From assembly GCF_000497045.1 (NCBI RefSeq), contig NW_015961990.1, positions 1 through 64,000 on the forward strand: 64,000 nt of DNA. Direction: 5' to 3'. A program made the translations under genes and the position numbers. The number at the start of each line of letters is the position of its first letter. Position 1 is the first letter of the stretch. The notes beneath the pieces are model-generated. The model had not been told where the DNA came from, did not search any database, and saw nothing but the letters and a program-made list of their open reading frames with translations. Below, one piece after another: positions 29,701 through 38,885 of this stretch. The stretch is from Kalmanozyma brasiliensis GHG001. Lineage: Eukaryota > Basidiomycota > Ustilaginomycetes > Ustilaginales.

Positions 29701-32700
29701 TCGCGCAGCGCAGACGCCACCTCGGGTGAGGCAGGCAGCGATGGGTCGGCGACAATACTGGCCAGGTGCAGGTACACGTCCTTTCGCATGATCGGGGACA
29801 GTGCATTGAACAGACCCGCTTTGTCGAGCGCGCGAACGGCGGCTTTCTGGATGAGTCGCTTGCCGTCCTTGCCCTCGACAGCGGTGAGGTAGAGCGACCA
29901 GGCTCCCGTCGAGGCTTCCTCGACGACAGCGCGGCAGCTTCGATCGTACGAAGCGAACAGCAGCTCGAGGTACTGCTCGCGCTCGTCGGCGGCGCGGAGA
30001 CCCTTGGTGGCTGCAGCAACGTTCCCTTCAACAACCTCTCGGATGAGCGGGAGCAGCATCTCGAGCTTGGCTGCGTCGCTCACTGTGGCCAGCGACTGCA
30101 ACAATACCAGTCGGGCTGGAAGCGAATCGATGCAGAGAATGTGCGAAACAAGGAAGCAGACCATGGCGTGCTTGTGACCCACTTCCTTGCGGCCGTCCTG
30201 GCGGCCGATCTGCAGAAGCTCGCCGTGTAGCTGAGGAAGCAGCGCGGCATCGTTGCGAAACCCAGACTTGCGTTCCACGAGCTGGTCGAGGTAGTAAAGG
30301 AGGGAGGCAAGCTCGATGTACTGCATGGCATCCGAGGTGGTGGCGCCGTAGAAGGACTCGTACCCGAAGATGTCGAGCTCCTTGCCCTTCTTCTTAGACC
30401 CCTTGGCTTGCTCACCGGCGCTCTTGCAGATCGCCAGAATGTGCTCCAGACAAGACATGGCGGCCAGTCGGATGGAAGCCTCAGCGTCGGCGAGGGCGAC
30501 GAGCAGAAGAGGGACGACGACCTGGTAGTCCTTGAGCTCTTGCTGCGAGCCGACTTGAGCTTGCAAGAAGGCTCCGGCGTGACGCAGAGCAGCCAATCGC
30601 ACAGCAGCGGTGTTGGCGCCCAACGTGTTGGTCCAGATCGAAGCCAAGAAGGGTAGGGTCGAGTCGCCAATCTTGACGAGCATGACCTGCAACAAAAGCT
30701 TGGAGAGCGAAGCTGGAAGCGGCGAAGTGTTGATGACGGAATACAGACTTCCCAGCAAAGCCTTTGCGTGCTGTACCTCCTGCGACATCTGCGACGTAAG
30801 GAAAGAGTCGAAGGCAGGAACATCGACGCGACGAACGAGCTGGATGAGGAGATACGACACCAGCAGGCCCACGCTTTGCTCCGTGGCAGCTGCTTCGTAG
30901 AGCGTCTGAAGCTGATGAACGTGCTGCGAGGACGAGAGAGTGTCCTTGAGGTCCGAGCTGGTCAGCCTCTTACTTTGGTCTGCAGTAGGTGCGCCCAACG
31001 CAGGGAGTGTAGGCAGCACGACAGCTTGCAGCGTTGTGTCGGCGAGCGAGACGAGATCAGCACCACCGAGTGTGTTGGCGAGGTGGAGCAGAGACACAAG
31101 AGCCAGGTCCCGAGAGGCGGCAGCGTTGGCCGTGGCTGAGCCCTGTGCTGGTCTAGCAGCAGCAGTCAAGAATTCGAGCCACGGCTTTCGGTCAGCTGCT
31201 GAGATGGAGGCCAGATGGGTCGCTACTGCCTGAGCCACAGCGTCGTTGGTGTGAGGGGCATCGTCCGATTTGCTGGCAGCAGTGGCTACCGAAGGGAGCA
31301 CGCCATCGGAGCTGCCGCTTTGAGAGATCAGCTTGATCGCCGAGCTTGCGATGGTGGTGCGAGAAGGGCTGTGAAGCAAGAAAGGCCACACAGCTCGTCG
31401 AGCAACGTTGTCCTTCGCCTCGGAGTGCCTCTTCAAGAACGACTTCAGGAGGAAGGAGAGATGTTGCTCGAAGCGTTCGACCGGAATGCTGTCTTCGTCG
31501 AGTGCCTCTGCAATCATTGTGAGGAGGGTATCCTCGTCGAAAGCGTCGAGCAGCGCATTCGGCTGCGAGTAAAGCACCCGAAGAACATCAACCGAGGAGT
31601 CTTGCATGCGTGCGTGAAGAGCCTCTCGAACCATGGCGTCCTGTGGCGAAGCGCGTCCCTCTTTGATGTCCTTGTGGAGCTGCTTGAGCGCAAGCGCGCG
31701 CTGCGATGCATCGGCAGAGTGGATCGACAGCCAAAGGACATCAGCCTGGCCTTGTCCATCGAGGTTGCCACTCGAGACTTCATCGAGAGACGCGCCAGAC
31801 TCAATCGCCAGCACTGCCTGGACGGTCTGCCAAATGGCGGCGATCTGGGCTTCCGATTGATCCTTGCGAGTGCAGTTGCGTAGGGCAGAATCAAAGACTT
31901 GCGGTCGGCGGCTGCGGACACTCTGCACGACGCGGAGTCGGTTCTTGTGTGCTTCCTCGACCGAATCATTGGCAATGTGAGCCTCAAAAGCAGTCTCGGG
32001 TGCTTGCGAAGATCCAACAGGCGCACCAAGACGAAGGCGAAGGAGCAGCTCGCTGACCTGCACGCAAAGCGCATCCTGCACGATTTGGCCTCGCAACAGT
32101 GTGCTGAGGAGCTCGACCGAGGCATTATGCGAGATACGAGCCGTCAGCGCGGCGATGAAGTGGGCAAGGAAGGCTCGGGCGTCGTACGACTTTGCGAGCG
32201 ATGCGATTGAGCTGGCAGTGTCCGCCGACGACACGAGAAGGGCTGCCAAGCTGTCGGGAATGAGTCGTTCGGCGGAGGTGGACTGCGGCGTCAATGGGTC
32301 AGAGACAACACTAGAGCTGGCGCAGAGAGCCAAAGCGCAGGCGATCAGGGCGCGTTGAACAGCAGGCGTAACGTGCGACGAGGACAGAAGCTTGGCCAAG
32401 CTGGTGAAGATGCCCTGAACGGCCTCCTTGCTCAGCGGAAACGACTGTGCGATGGTGCAGAGCAGCATGAAGCCTCCCATCTGCGCGTCCTGGCCGAGCG
32501 AGGCGGTACCAGCCACTCTCACAGCGGAGGGAAGCAACACGGTGAGGATCGCCTGCGCATCTGCTGCGCGGGTCTTGGCTGACTTCTTCGAGTTGCTGGT
32601 GGACTTGGAGAGACCGGCAACTTGTTGGTTGTCGTCTAGCTGGGAGCGGGCGGCGCAGATCTGAACCAAAGTCGAAGTCCAGAAGTTGACAAGGGCACGG

Positions 32701-33356
32701 TGTGGGGCCACTTGAAGTTGAGTCGAAACGTCATTGGCGAGAAGGGAAGAGATCCATCGGAGGAGGTCCAGACTGGCGGTGGTTGTGGCAGGTGCAAGGA
32801 GAGCCGCGTGCAAGACGCCAGCGGGGAGAGGACTGGCGGTCTTCTTGACGGAGAGCAGAAATTGCAGGTGTGGTTTGCCGTCGAGCTTGCAGATGGAGAG
32901 CATGCGTGCAAATTGCTGAGTGTCGTGGTAGGGCAAGAATGCAGCAAGAACGTCCTCAACGCTGAACTCGTGGATGCGGAAACGTCGAACGAGCCATTCG
33001 AGGCACTTGGACGCACCCTTGGAGAGGAGGAAGGGAGAAGCAAGGTGGAGAAATTCCTTGACAGCTCTGTCGACAGCGTCGTTATCCTCCTTTGGCAGCA
33101 TCATGCGGTCCATGTTGCGGCTCTCATCGCCGAAGAGCAGCGAAGAGCGAGACCACCTTTGCAACGAGGCATCTTCGGATGAAAGCTCGGTCCATCCGCT
33201 GGCGCCGAGGGCGTGAACGGTGAAGAGGTCCTGCTGCGCTGCTGTCTTAGGCGGGAAGAGATACGAGGTGTGTTTGACGAGCGATGCTGATGAGGTGAGT
33301 CGCTCAGCATTGTGCGAGCGCACGTTGGCCAGCTGAGCGGCGAGGGAAGAGGTCAT
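26706..33356 (-). CDS. UTP10: UTP10/HEATR1, U3 snoRNP HEAT-repeat protein
   Basis: This is a 2216-residue, single-exon protein that matches Utp10 (human HEATR1), a scaffold of the t-UTP/UtpA part of the small-subunit processome. It acts in the nucleolus in rDNA transcription and early 18S rRNA processing. The N-terminus is diagnostic: MTSSLAAQLANVRSHNAERL, then SYLFPPKTAAQQDLFTVHALG, and ECLEWLVRRFRIHEFSVEDV-like residues with AFLPYHDTQQFARML around 125-175. Helical HEAT-type repeats follow through the middle. The C-terminal 150 residues (ELWDEVVRSLVLAAKHDEGVF to EIEGALGESLESYL) correspond to the BP28CT domain. Length is somewhat above the 1.8-2.1 thousand residues usual for the family. The gene is expected to be essential. 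Confidence 0.95.
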   Translation of the reverse strand: MTSSLAAQLANVRSHNAERLTSSASLVKHTSYLFPPKTAAQQDLFTVHALGASGWTELSSEDASLQRWSRSSLLFGDESRNMDRMMLPKEDNDAVDRAVKEFLHLASPFLLSKGASKCLEWLVRRFRIHEFSVEDVLAAFLPYHDTQQFARMLSICKLDGKPHLQFLLSVKKTASPLPAGVLHAALLAPATTTASLDLLRWISSLLANDVSTQLQVAPHRALVNFWTSTLVQICAARSQLDDNQQVAGLSKSTSNSKKSAKTRAADAQAILTVLLPSAVRVAGTASLGQDAQMGGFMLLCTIAQSFPLSKEAVQGIFTSLAKLLSSSHVTPAVQRALIACALALCASSSVVSDPLTPQSTSAERLIPDSLAALLVSSADTASSIASLAKSYDARAFLAHFIAALTARISHNASVELLSTLLRGQIVQDALCVQVSELLLRLRLGAPVGSSQAPETAFEAHIANDSVEEAHKNRLRVVQSVRSRRPQVFDSALRNCTRKDQSEAQIAAIWQTVQAVLAIESGASLDEVSSGNLDGQGQADVLWLSIHSADASQRALALKQLHKDIKEGRASPQDAMVREALHARMQDSSVDVLRVLYSQPNALLDAFDEDTLLTMIAEALDEDSIPVERFEQHLSFLLKSFLKRHSEAKDNVARRAVWPFLLHSPSRTTIASSAIKLISQSGSSDGVLPSVATAASKSDDAPHTNDAVAQAVATHLASISAADRKPWLEFLTAAARPAQGSATANAAASRDLALVSLLHLANTLGGADLVSLADTTLQAVVLPTLPALGAPTADQSKRLTSSDLKDTLSSSQHVHQLQTLYEAAATEQSVGLLVSYLLIQLVRRVDVPAFDSFLTSQMSQEVQHAKALLGSLYSVINTSPLPASLSKLLLQVMLVKIGDSTLPFLASIWTNTLGANTAAVRLAALRHAGAFLQAQVGSQQELKDYQVVVPLLLVALADAEASIRLAAMSCLEHILAICKSAGEQAKGSKKKGKELDIFGYESFYGATTSDAMQYIELASLLYYLDQLVERKSGFRNDAALLPQLHGELLQIGRQDGRKEVGHKHAMVCFLVSHILCIDSLPARLVLLQSLATVSDAAKLEMLLPLIREVVEGNVAAATKGLRAADEREQYLELLFASYDRSCRAVVEEASTGAWSLYLTAVEGKDGKRLIQKAAVRALDKAGLFNALSPIMRKDVYLHLASIVADPSLPASPEVASALRELDVDSPILIAVLSDLREAITSKALSGPEAKRARTSLGSDETMKRTCAILVAVLESAVGSRLLCSGALLYELFEVLRVAVDLHSGLLATNAEQMMQLAMSCIEKLITVLPKSAAAIPADVAQALRADTIVSAIKASTNPQTFQHALLLLSKIAIIAPEAVLHNVMPIFTFVGSTVLQRDDAFSFSVVERVLHSIVPALVGSLKSSEAARESKFALLCEARAFVRIFTDAAAHVPRHRRQTFFRLLVDILGADDFAAAVAMLLVDRSAHKIVKQPKSDAEQTLQLPLAVVSPHSAMVQVRVIHQVWEEVLRIWAHRDETEALGEVVFLDRAGRLDKEHVDHESEPMRQVQALIMFIRQILGSKAFAEQIEDVPASQVGPELETFIRLALETVAKTRSTQPAFASLALEVLDRAMPFAPVDNVLAVVSSMVEGKDVPGRTSGFSLFASRVAAMSATSADRATVAAYTPTIVKAAIDVVQTSLATSHSSNDAELLRQAALDALKTLSSSAQPAEHGPLASTLPVLVKLGKAGVDRAVPSAARISVFSITRRLATKLGPRLIPHIASLVPFCLSIVTRSASASTDFSDDEEETAGKKGASSNIASLRTGALDTLTGLFGSVSTFMTAYIPAVIRMSISPELKEAMSSASGSSTASERSLNLLLSTLIRKVDAKELFEAVFKVWDGELSLDSEGKTERLVGISDFLGRALRQSDREAISATYKLVYRFLLRALDLRRTDSTLSKTAIGRIESSLVGGPFIRMVLKLNEASFRPLFMRMFDWAVLDLVDDDTSDVEGTVARQVVLFKTFNALSETLRGLVSSYYAVLLDQVLELLRGWSQGGRVERELWDEVVRSLVLAAKHDEGVFWTPTRVGKVIPAVLDQTVLLPKVVQPTEFVASVGGVVVGLLKNVNDESTLKSVNAKLLSKASATRATNTPIVRATATQLLTNMWAAQKDHLLGLVPETIAQLSELLEDDDEVLVGYANEFRTEIEGALGESLESYLT

Positions 33357-33848
33357 CTTGCGAAGGGGCGAGCCCGAGACTGATGACGGTGCCGGAGGTT
33401 GAAGGCGAGATTCCTCAGTCGGAAATGATCAGCATACCAGCGGGTGTAGATAGCTCCTAGTGTTGGGTGGTGAAGTGGTGGCTACGGTAGGAAGGTTGAA
33501 GGTGTGTGAGCAAAGACCGTCTGAACCTGGCAAGCTGAGCTTCTTCTTGTTCTTCTCACCACCACGCCAAGCCGCCGCCAAAATTTTCTCAGGCTTCGTG
33601 CCACTTTTTTTTCTTTTTGGCCGCCGAATTTGGTCCGGCTTCCGAGAACTTTGCCTCCCTGCAACTCCACACACACACGGCTTCTCGTGCGAAATTGCCT
33701 CGCACCTCCTCACGGTGACAATCAACACTTCACATTCGCAGCACAGACTCAGTACGACAAGCTGAGACGAGGGACAAGATGATCTGCGTTGATAGATTGT
33801 ATGCAGAGCTGATGTGAAAGATATGCTGAGCAGTCTATTGCGTTCCGT
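33357..33848. promoter_or_regulatory. UTP10 promoter region
   Basis: This 0.49 kb region lies between the UTP10 start (minus) and the stop of the next minus-strand gene. It contains T-rich runs near 33602-33618. No gene is supported. Confidence 0.4.
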
Positions 33849-36800
33849 CTAGTCATCGGCGGGCTCGGGCTCGCCTTTGAAGTAGTTGCGATAAATGACA
33901 ATGGCGTGGCCTTTGAGCAGCTTCGGTGAGCAGCCGGTGGCCACCTTGTTGCCCAATTTGTCCAGCTCGTAGGTGATCGGCCTCAATGCCGGTCGAACCT
34001 CGCACGATTGGGTGCCGTACTGCGCGCCCTGGCCTACAAACAGCGGTCGGTACCAACGCACACTCTTTCGAGCGTTGGCAGAGTTGTACGCCGACGAAGA
34101 CGAGCCTTTGGGCGGTGTAGAGTAGGGAGACATGTCACCTTTCCCTTGACGATGACTGCTCACGTCGTCAATGTCGATGATTGTACAGGCCTCGGGCTCG
34201 TGATCGTGACGGTCGGGGCTGGGCGGTCGCTCATAGGGCCTCTGAATCTTGGTGACCTTGTACCTTGCTAGCGTCTTCTCGTTGTGCTTCTTGTTGACTG
34301 TGTCCGCAAGTTTGAGCTGGTCCGTCAGAGACAGTGGCACATCAATCTTGCGAGCAGCAATGATGTCGTTCAGACTCAACGCACGTCCTCGTGCAGGTGG
34401 AACTCGGGTCGCTGACGGTGTGAGGGTTCGTGAAGCGTTTCTTGCCGATCGCAGTGGTCGTCCCGCAGAGGCAGCGGTGGCACCAGCCGTTGTCGTTGCT
34501 GCAATGGTAGCGTTCGACTGGGCAGAAGCGTTCAATGCGGCATCCACAGCCTCAGCGTGCTTCGCTGCTAGCGCCTCGACGGCAGTAGGAGCGCTGGCGG
34601 GGGCGAACTCGACAACGTTGCTGGGTGGTGACCCTCTGGCTGTGCTCGCCTCGCTGGAAAGCAGCTCCTCCACGTCGGAGCTTGTAGGAGCGCTGGAGCT
34701 TGAGCTTCCCTTCGGCATGCGGTTGCGGGCTTTCTCCTGCATTGCAAGGCACCGCAGACGCCGCTGCTCAGCATCCAGGACCACCGCAGGCGCGGTGCGT
34801 GCTGGCGACGCCAATTTGGCTGCAGGCACAGGCACAACTGGACTCGACGAGCGCGTTGTGGTGTTATCTGCCGTTGCAATGGCCACCTTGCCTGCCTTGA
34901 TTTGTGACGCGTCGGCTGCCATGCTCGGCTGACTCTGGGCCTCAGCTTCTCGCGAGGTCTCCCGTAATGCCGATGCGGATGCCTGCCTGCGCAAGCCAGA
35001 GTTGACCAGCGTCCCGATAGGCTGCTTTGGAGCGACCGTGGCGGGAAGGCTCGTTGCAGCCGTCTCGACATCCTCAACCACTGCGCTTGTCTCTTTCAGT
35101 TCCTCCGGAACCTGCTTGACCTCAGGAGAACCCTCTGGTATCGCGTCGGGTGCTTCTGAAGCTGGCGAAGATGCTGCTGAGCTGACGCTGGCAGGCGCCG
35201 CGATGGCATGACCTTTCGGTGCTGCAGGGGGCGCTGGAGCACGAACGACGCCCGGTTGAGATGGAGCGAGTCTGCTCACCGCCATGGGCACTGGTCGGGA
35301 TGTTGGCTTTACTGCACCCGCAGAGAGGCCGACCGTCGCTGGTCGTGGAAGACGGGATCCTGGACCCGAAGCCGGAGCAGACGAGGCGGTTGGCTGCATC
35401 GATCTCGGTCTGGGAAGACCACTCATCGAGCGTGCCTGCTTTGACGGCGAGTTGGGCCTCGCTCCGAACGCAACTGAAGCTGGACGTTGGAGGCGGGAAG
35501 CCTTGGATGCCACAGAGGAGCCCTGCGTCGACGATACCGACCGCGCGACAGGCTGCACAGCTGTCATGGCCGGAGCAGCTGCGGCAGAGGACGAAGCATG
35601 GGTGGCCGATGCAAAGCGAGACAACGCGGTTGCAGGAAGACTCGAACTCTGGCTGCCAATCCTGCTCGTTCCACTACTGACGGTACGGGCTGCCTTTGAG
35701 GCTACACTGGCGACTCTTGCAGCACCAATCGCTGGAGGCTGATTGATCTTGCCAGAAGCCTGACGTGCTGCTGCTGTGGGCTGCATCACCACACGACGAG
35801 CTGGCACTCGCTCCGTCTTGACGCCAAAATCGTTTGTTCTGGCCGAGCTGTTGGCATAGGCCTTCCGAGGCGAATAGGAGGGCTTTTCAGGTGACAATCT
35901 GACGCCAAACTCGGCCTCGTGCTGCTGGATCGGGACCCGTCGAGCGGTCTGCCTGAAGGCAGGACCCGGCGTCTCTGGCTTGTTTCCTGCTGTAGTTGAA
36001 GGCGGAGTTGACAGCGACTGCAATGCTGGATCTTGTTGCTGACGCAGAGGAGACGTGCATGCATGGCGCGCAGGAGATGCTCGGGTGGGTGATGCAGCAG
36101 CCTCTGCCACAGTTTGGACCTTGCTCGGCGACGGAGAACGAGCTACTTGCAGGCTTTCGCTGACGGAGCCGTCGGCCTTGCTCGGTGTCTCGAGGAGTGC
36201 AGGTAGCGCGAAGCGGACCGATGGCGTGCCAGGTAAAAGCGAAGCGCCAGATGCCATCCGTGGTCGCGAGTCGCCAATCTGCTCGCTGGCATTCCGAACT
36301 TGTGACGGTGAGACCGCGGCGACCTTGGTAGGGCTTGCCAGCCGCATGGTCCTGGACGGCGTTCGAGAAGGGGAAGCGAGATGAGGAGCAGCAGGAGGGA
36401 CCGTGAAAGTCGATTCAAACAAGCCGCCGCTGATAAATGGCGATGGCAGTGTCGAAGGGTGTGCCATTTGCATGGACAAGACTCTGCCGCCCGGAGTTGC
36501 GAGCACTCGACCATTGATGGGAGAGAGATTCTGCAGGCAAGCAAAGCGGGAGAGACCCGTGCTGGGCGGAACAGGCTGCGCGACGGCAGGTTGCTGGTTG
36601 GGAGTCGATTGCGGCAACGGGGTGGATTGTTGCATCGCAGAGAGCTGCCGGAATGGCGTCGACGTGCCCAGGAAGAGACCTGTCGAGCTTGGCTTTGTAG
36701 GTGAGGTGGACAGCTGCAGGGCTCGAAGCGAAAGTCTCGGGGAGCGTCTAGGCGAGCGTGAGGGCGAAACGAGGTCCTTGTTCTGCGCTATTGCGGCACC

Positions 36801-37919
36801 GATCAGCGTCTCGACGGAACGAACTGGGCTTTGTATACGTTGCGGAGATGCCTGGTGCTGTTTTGACGGGCTGCGTTGGGCTGTCAAGTCTTTCTCTGGG
36901 CTGCTTTGAGCTGCTAAGAAGGGGTTGCCGCTTTGTTGATCCTTCGCTGAACTTCCGACGGGCTCATTGGCGAGCTCATTGGCGGGCTCGTGGTCTTCTG
37001 CAAGCGGCTCTTGCGCACCTTCAGCTGCTTCCGTCGGAGGTGATGAGAGCTCCTTGATGGCTGTAGCTGCTTCTGGGCCCGAAGATGGACCTGTAGTATC
37101 CATGTTTGTCGTAATGAGAGCCGCGTTTTCCTCGACGTTGCTTTGCACTGGCAGAGACAGGCCTAGAGGCTCAGGCGATGAGCTACGAACCGTAGTAAGG
37201 CTTCTCGTTGGAGAAGCGAAGACGTCTGGGGACTGTGCTGCTGAGAACAAGACCAGTCTGCTAAGCCGCGAAGGTGTGGGCGTAGGCTTGGACCAGGACC
37301 AACCGCTGACATGCGGATCGTCGAGGAGCATGGTGTCGTCGGGGTTGAAGCTGATGGGTCTCCTTCTGGCGAGGTCGAGGCTGTCTTTATGCTTGAGACG
37401 CTTCTCTAGTACTCGCTGCTCGTAGTGCACGCGCTTCTTCTTTTCGGCTGAGGAGGGCTTTCCAAAGAAGACGAGCGTGGAATCGTCGGACTCGTCCGAG
37501 GATGAGACGTTGCCGTCATCCTGGGAGTGGAATGTGCGGCGCAGTGGTGACCTGTTCTGCTTGTGTGGACTGCGAGTACGCAGGGGCGACGTGCTGTTTG
37601 GCGAGCTGCTGCTGGTGAGTGGCGAGCTGACTTTCGGGCTGCTAGGTGTGCCATTGCCGGACAAGCCGATGTCGAGCGTCTTTGCAGAGGTGGACGGCTG
37701 ACCGAGCGGAGTGGAGCCAATATTCTCCTTGTTGAGCGCATTCTGCGGAGAGGACAGAGAGGCACCGGATAGCCGCAGACTTCGACGCAGCCGTCGTCTC
37801 GAAGGAGTCGCGGATGAGCCATCGAGCTCGGTGGAACCGAAGGGATTGACTGCAGACCTTGGCCTCGAAGGGCTTTGGGCCGGTGCCCTTGACAGCGGAG
37901 AAGGGCTTGCCACTTGCAT
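33849..37919 (-). CDS. large disordered Ser/Pro/Ala-rich protein with conserved-looking C-terminus
   Basis: I do not recognise this 1356-residue single-exon protein. Nearly all of it is low-complexity Ser/Pro/Ala/Arg sequence with many SP and TP sites followed by basic residues (SPSR, SPRR, SPHK, TPSRR), as in CDK-phosphorylated cytoskeletal or chromatin proteins. Two parts look folded or conserved. One is near residues 150-195 (STLVFFGKPSSAEKKKRVHYEQRVLEKRLKH). The other is the last 170: LSLNDIIAARKIDVPLSLTD, then KSVRWYRPLFVGQGAQYGT and PITYELDKLGNKVATGCSPKL through IVIYRNYFKGEPEP. A nuclear or microtubule-linked role is only a guess from composition. Strong overlapping GC-rich frames on the opposite strand are shadows. 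Confidence 0.75.
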   Translation of the reverse strand: MQVASPSPLSRAPAQSPSRPRSAVNPFGSTELDGSSATPSRRRLRRSLRLSGASLSSPQNALNKENIGSTPLGQPSTSAKTLDIGLSGNGTPSSPKVSSPLTSSSSPNSTSPLRTRSPHKQNRSPLRRTFHSQDDGNVSSSDESDDSTLVFFGKPSSAEKKKRVHYEQRVLEKRLKHKDSLDLARRRPISFNPDDTMLLDDPHVSGWSWSKPTPTPSRLSRLVLFSAAQSPDVFASPTRSLTTVRSSSPEPLGLSLPVQSNVEENAALITTNMDTTGPSSGPEAATAIKELSSPPTEAAEGAQEPLAEDHEPANELANEPVGSSAKDQQSGNPFLAAQSSPEKDLTAQRSPSKQHQASPQRIQSPVRSVETLIGAAIAQNKDLVSPSRSPRRSPRLSLRALQLSTSPTKPSSTGLFLGTSTPFRQLSAMQQSTPLPQSTPNQQPAVAQPVPPSTGLSRFACLQNLSPINGRVLATPGGRVLSMQMAHPSTLPSPFISGGLFESTFTVPPAAPHLASPSRTPSRTMRLASPTKVAAVSPSQVRNASEQIGDSRPRMASGASLLPGTPSVRFALPALLETPSKADGSVSESLQVARSPSPSKVQTVAEAAASPTRASPARHACTSPLRQQQDPALQSLSTPPSTTAGNKPETPGPAFRQTARRVPIQQHEAEFGVRLSPEKPSYSPRKAYANSSARTNDFGVKTERVPARRVVMQPTAAARQASGKINQPPAIGAARVASVASKAARTVSSGTSRIGSQSSSLPATALSRFASATHASSSAAAAPAMTAVQPVARSVSSTQGSSVASKASRLQRPASVAFGARPNSPSKQARSMSGLPRPRSMQPTASSAPASGPGSRLPRPATVGLSAGAVKPTSRPVPMAVSRLAPSQPGVVRAPAPPAAPKGHAIAAPASVSSAASSPASEAPDAIPEGSPEVKQVPEELKETSAVVEDVETAATSLPATVAPKQPIGTLVNSGLRRQASASALRETSREAEAQSQPSMAADASQIKAGKVAIATADNTTTRSSSPVVPVPAAKLASPARTAPAVVLDAEQRRLRCLAMQEKARNRMPKGSSSSSAPTSSDVEELLSSEASTARGSPPSNVVEFAPASAPTAVEALAAKHAEAVDAALNASAQSNATIAATTTAGATAASAGRPLRSARNASRTLTPSATRVPPARGRALSLNDIIAARKIDVPLSLTDQLKLADTVNKKHNEKTLARYKVTKIQRPYERPPSPDRHDHEPEACTIIDIDDVSSHRQGKGDMSPYSTPPKGSSSSAYNSANARKSVRWYRPLFVGQGAQYGTQSCEVRPALRPITYELDKLGNKVATGCSPKLLKGHAIVIYRNYFKGEPEPADD

Positions 37920-38885
37920 CGCAACTATATGACGGGCTGAGGATGCCTTGCTAGTCGCCTCTTGCCTGAGTGAAGATTCCGGCGGATCCGGTCAGAGCAT
38001 GGGGTGTGGTGCGATGACGATAGCGACCGGAACTACCGCAAGTACAGGTGATGGCAGCTCAGGATGACCCGAATCGTGTGCTCCAAGTGGGTCGAGATCG
38101 CTGAAGATGTCGAAGCTATGATGAGTAAAGGTCTAGACGATACTGGAAGTGCGGTAGAAGCATCAAGTTTGCGTTGTGAAGCAAGTCAGCCGACTCGACC
38201 CAAGATCAGCAGCGGCGTCTTTGACGAAAATCGAAACGCAACCGAAACGCAACACTAGAAAACCAAGTGGGCAGATGGATAGCCCGGGAAACGTTGAGAC
38301 ACAGCTTTCCGTCGATATGTCCGGGCTTCGGTCTCGCACCCGACCCTGTCCAATTAGACTCTTGTCGTCGACTTGAAAAGGATCAGCGCCTTCGTCATGC
38401 CCCGAACGGCAAACAGATGCTTCGAAACTTGGTCAATGAAGAGCAGCATGGTGCATGGCAGCAGCAGCCAAAATAGAGCACTTTGAACCCTTTCTCCGCA
38501 CGCGCTTGGCAAGCTCCCGCTAAAAATCGCGTCAAAATGTCACGTGCTGTTGAGACTAGTACCGGTCCGATCTCGTCCCGATTTGGTGAAATCCTCCACC
38601 TCGGCTCGCATGCCGTGTCTTCCTTGGGCTTTTTCCGAGACTTTTTTTTTTCTCTTTCGGTCTGGGGAAGATGGATGGCTGATGCTTTGCAGCTCCAGAA
38701 GCTGCATGCTGCGCAGCGGGATGACCACATGACAGACACTGTCTGATTCACTTGTAGTCAACTCAGCTCCACCTCGAGCCGCACCCCTGGGGCAAGCACT
38801 TCCGTCTCTTGCCACCATCCTTCTCAGCCATCTTACAGAAGTCTGTCTACGCCATGCAAGCGTCGTTGCTTCAACTCGGCGCACC
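37920..38885. promoter_or_regulatory. divergent intergenic region
   Basis: About 0.97 kb lies between divergent genes. A T-rich run is at 38641-38655. The open frames, including a minus-strand one at 38395-38751, show no protein character. Both promoters are expected here. Confidence 0.4.
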
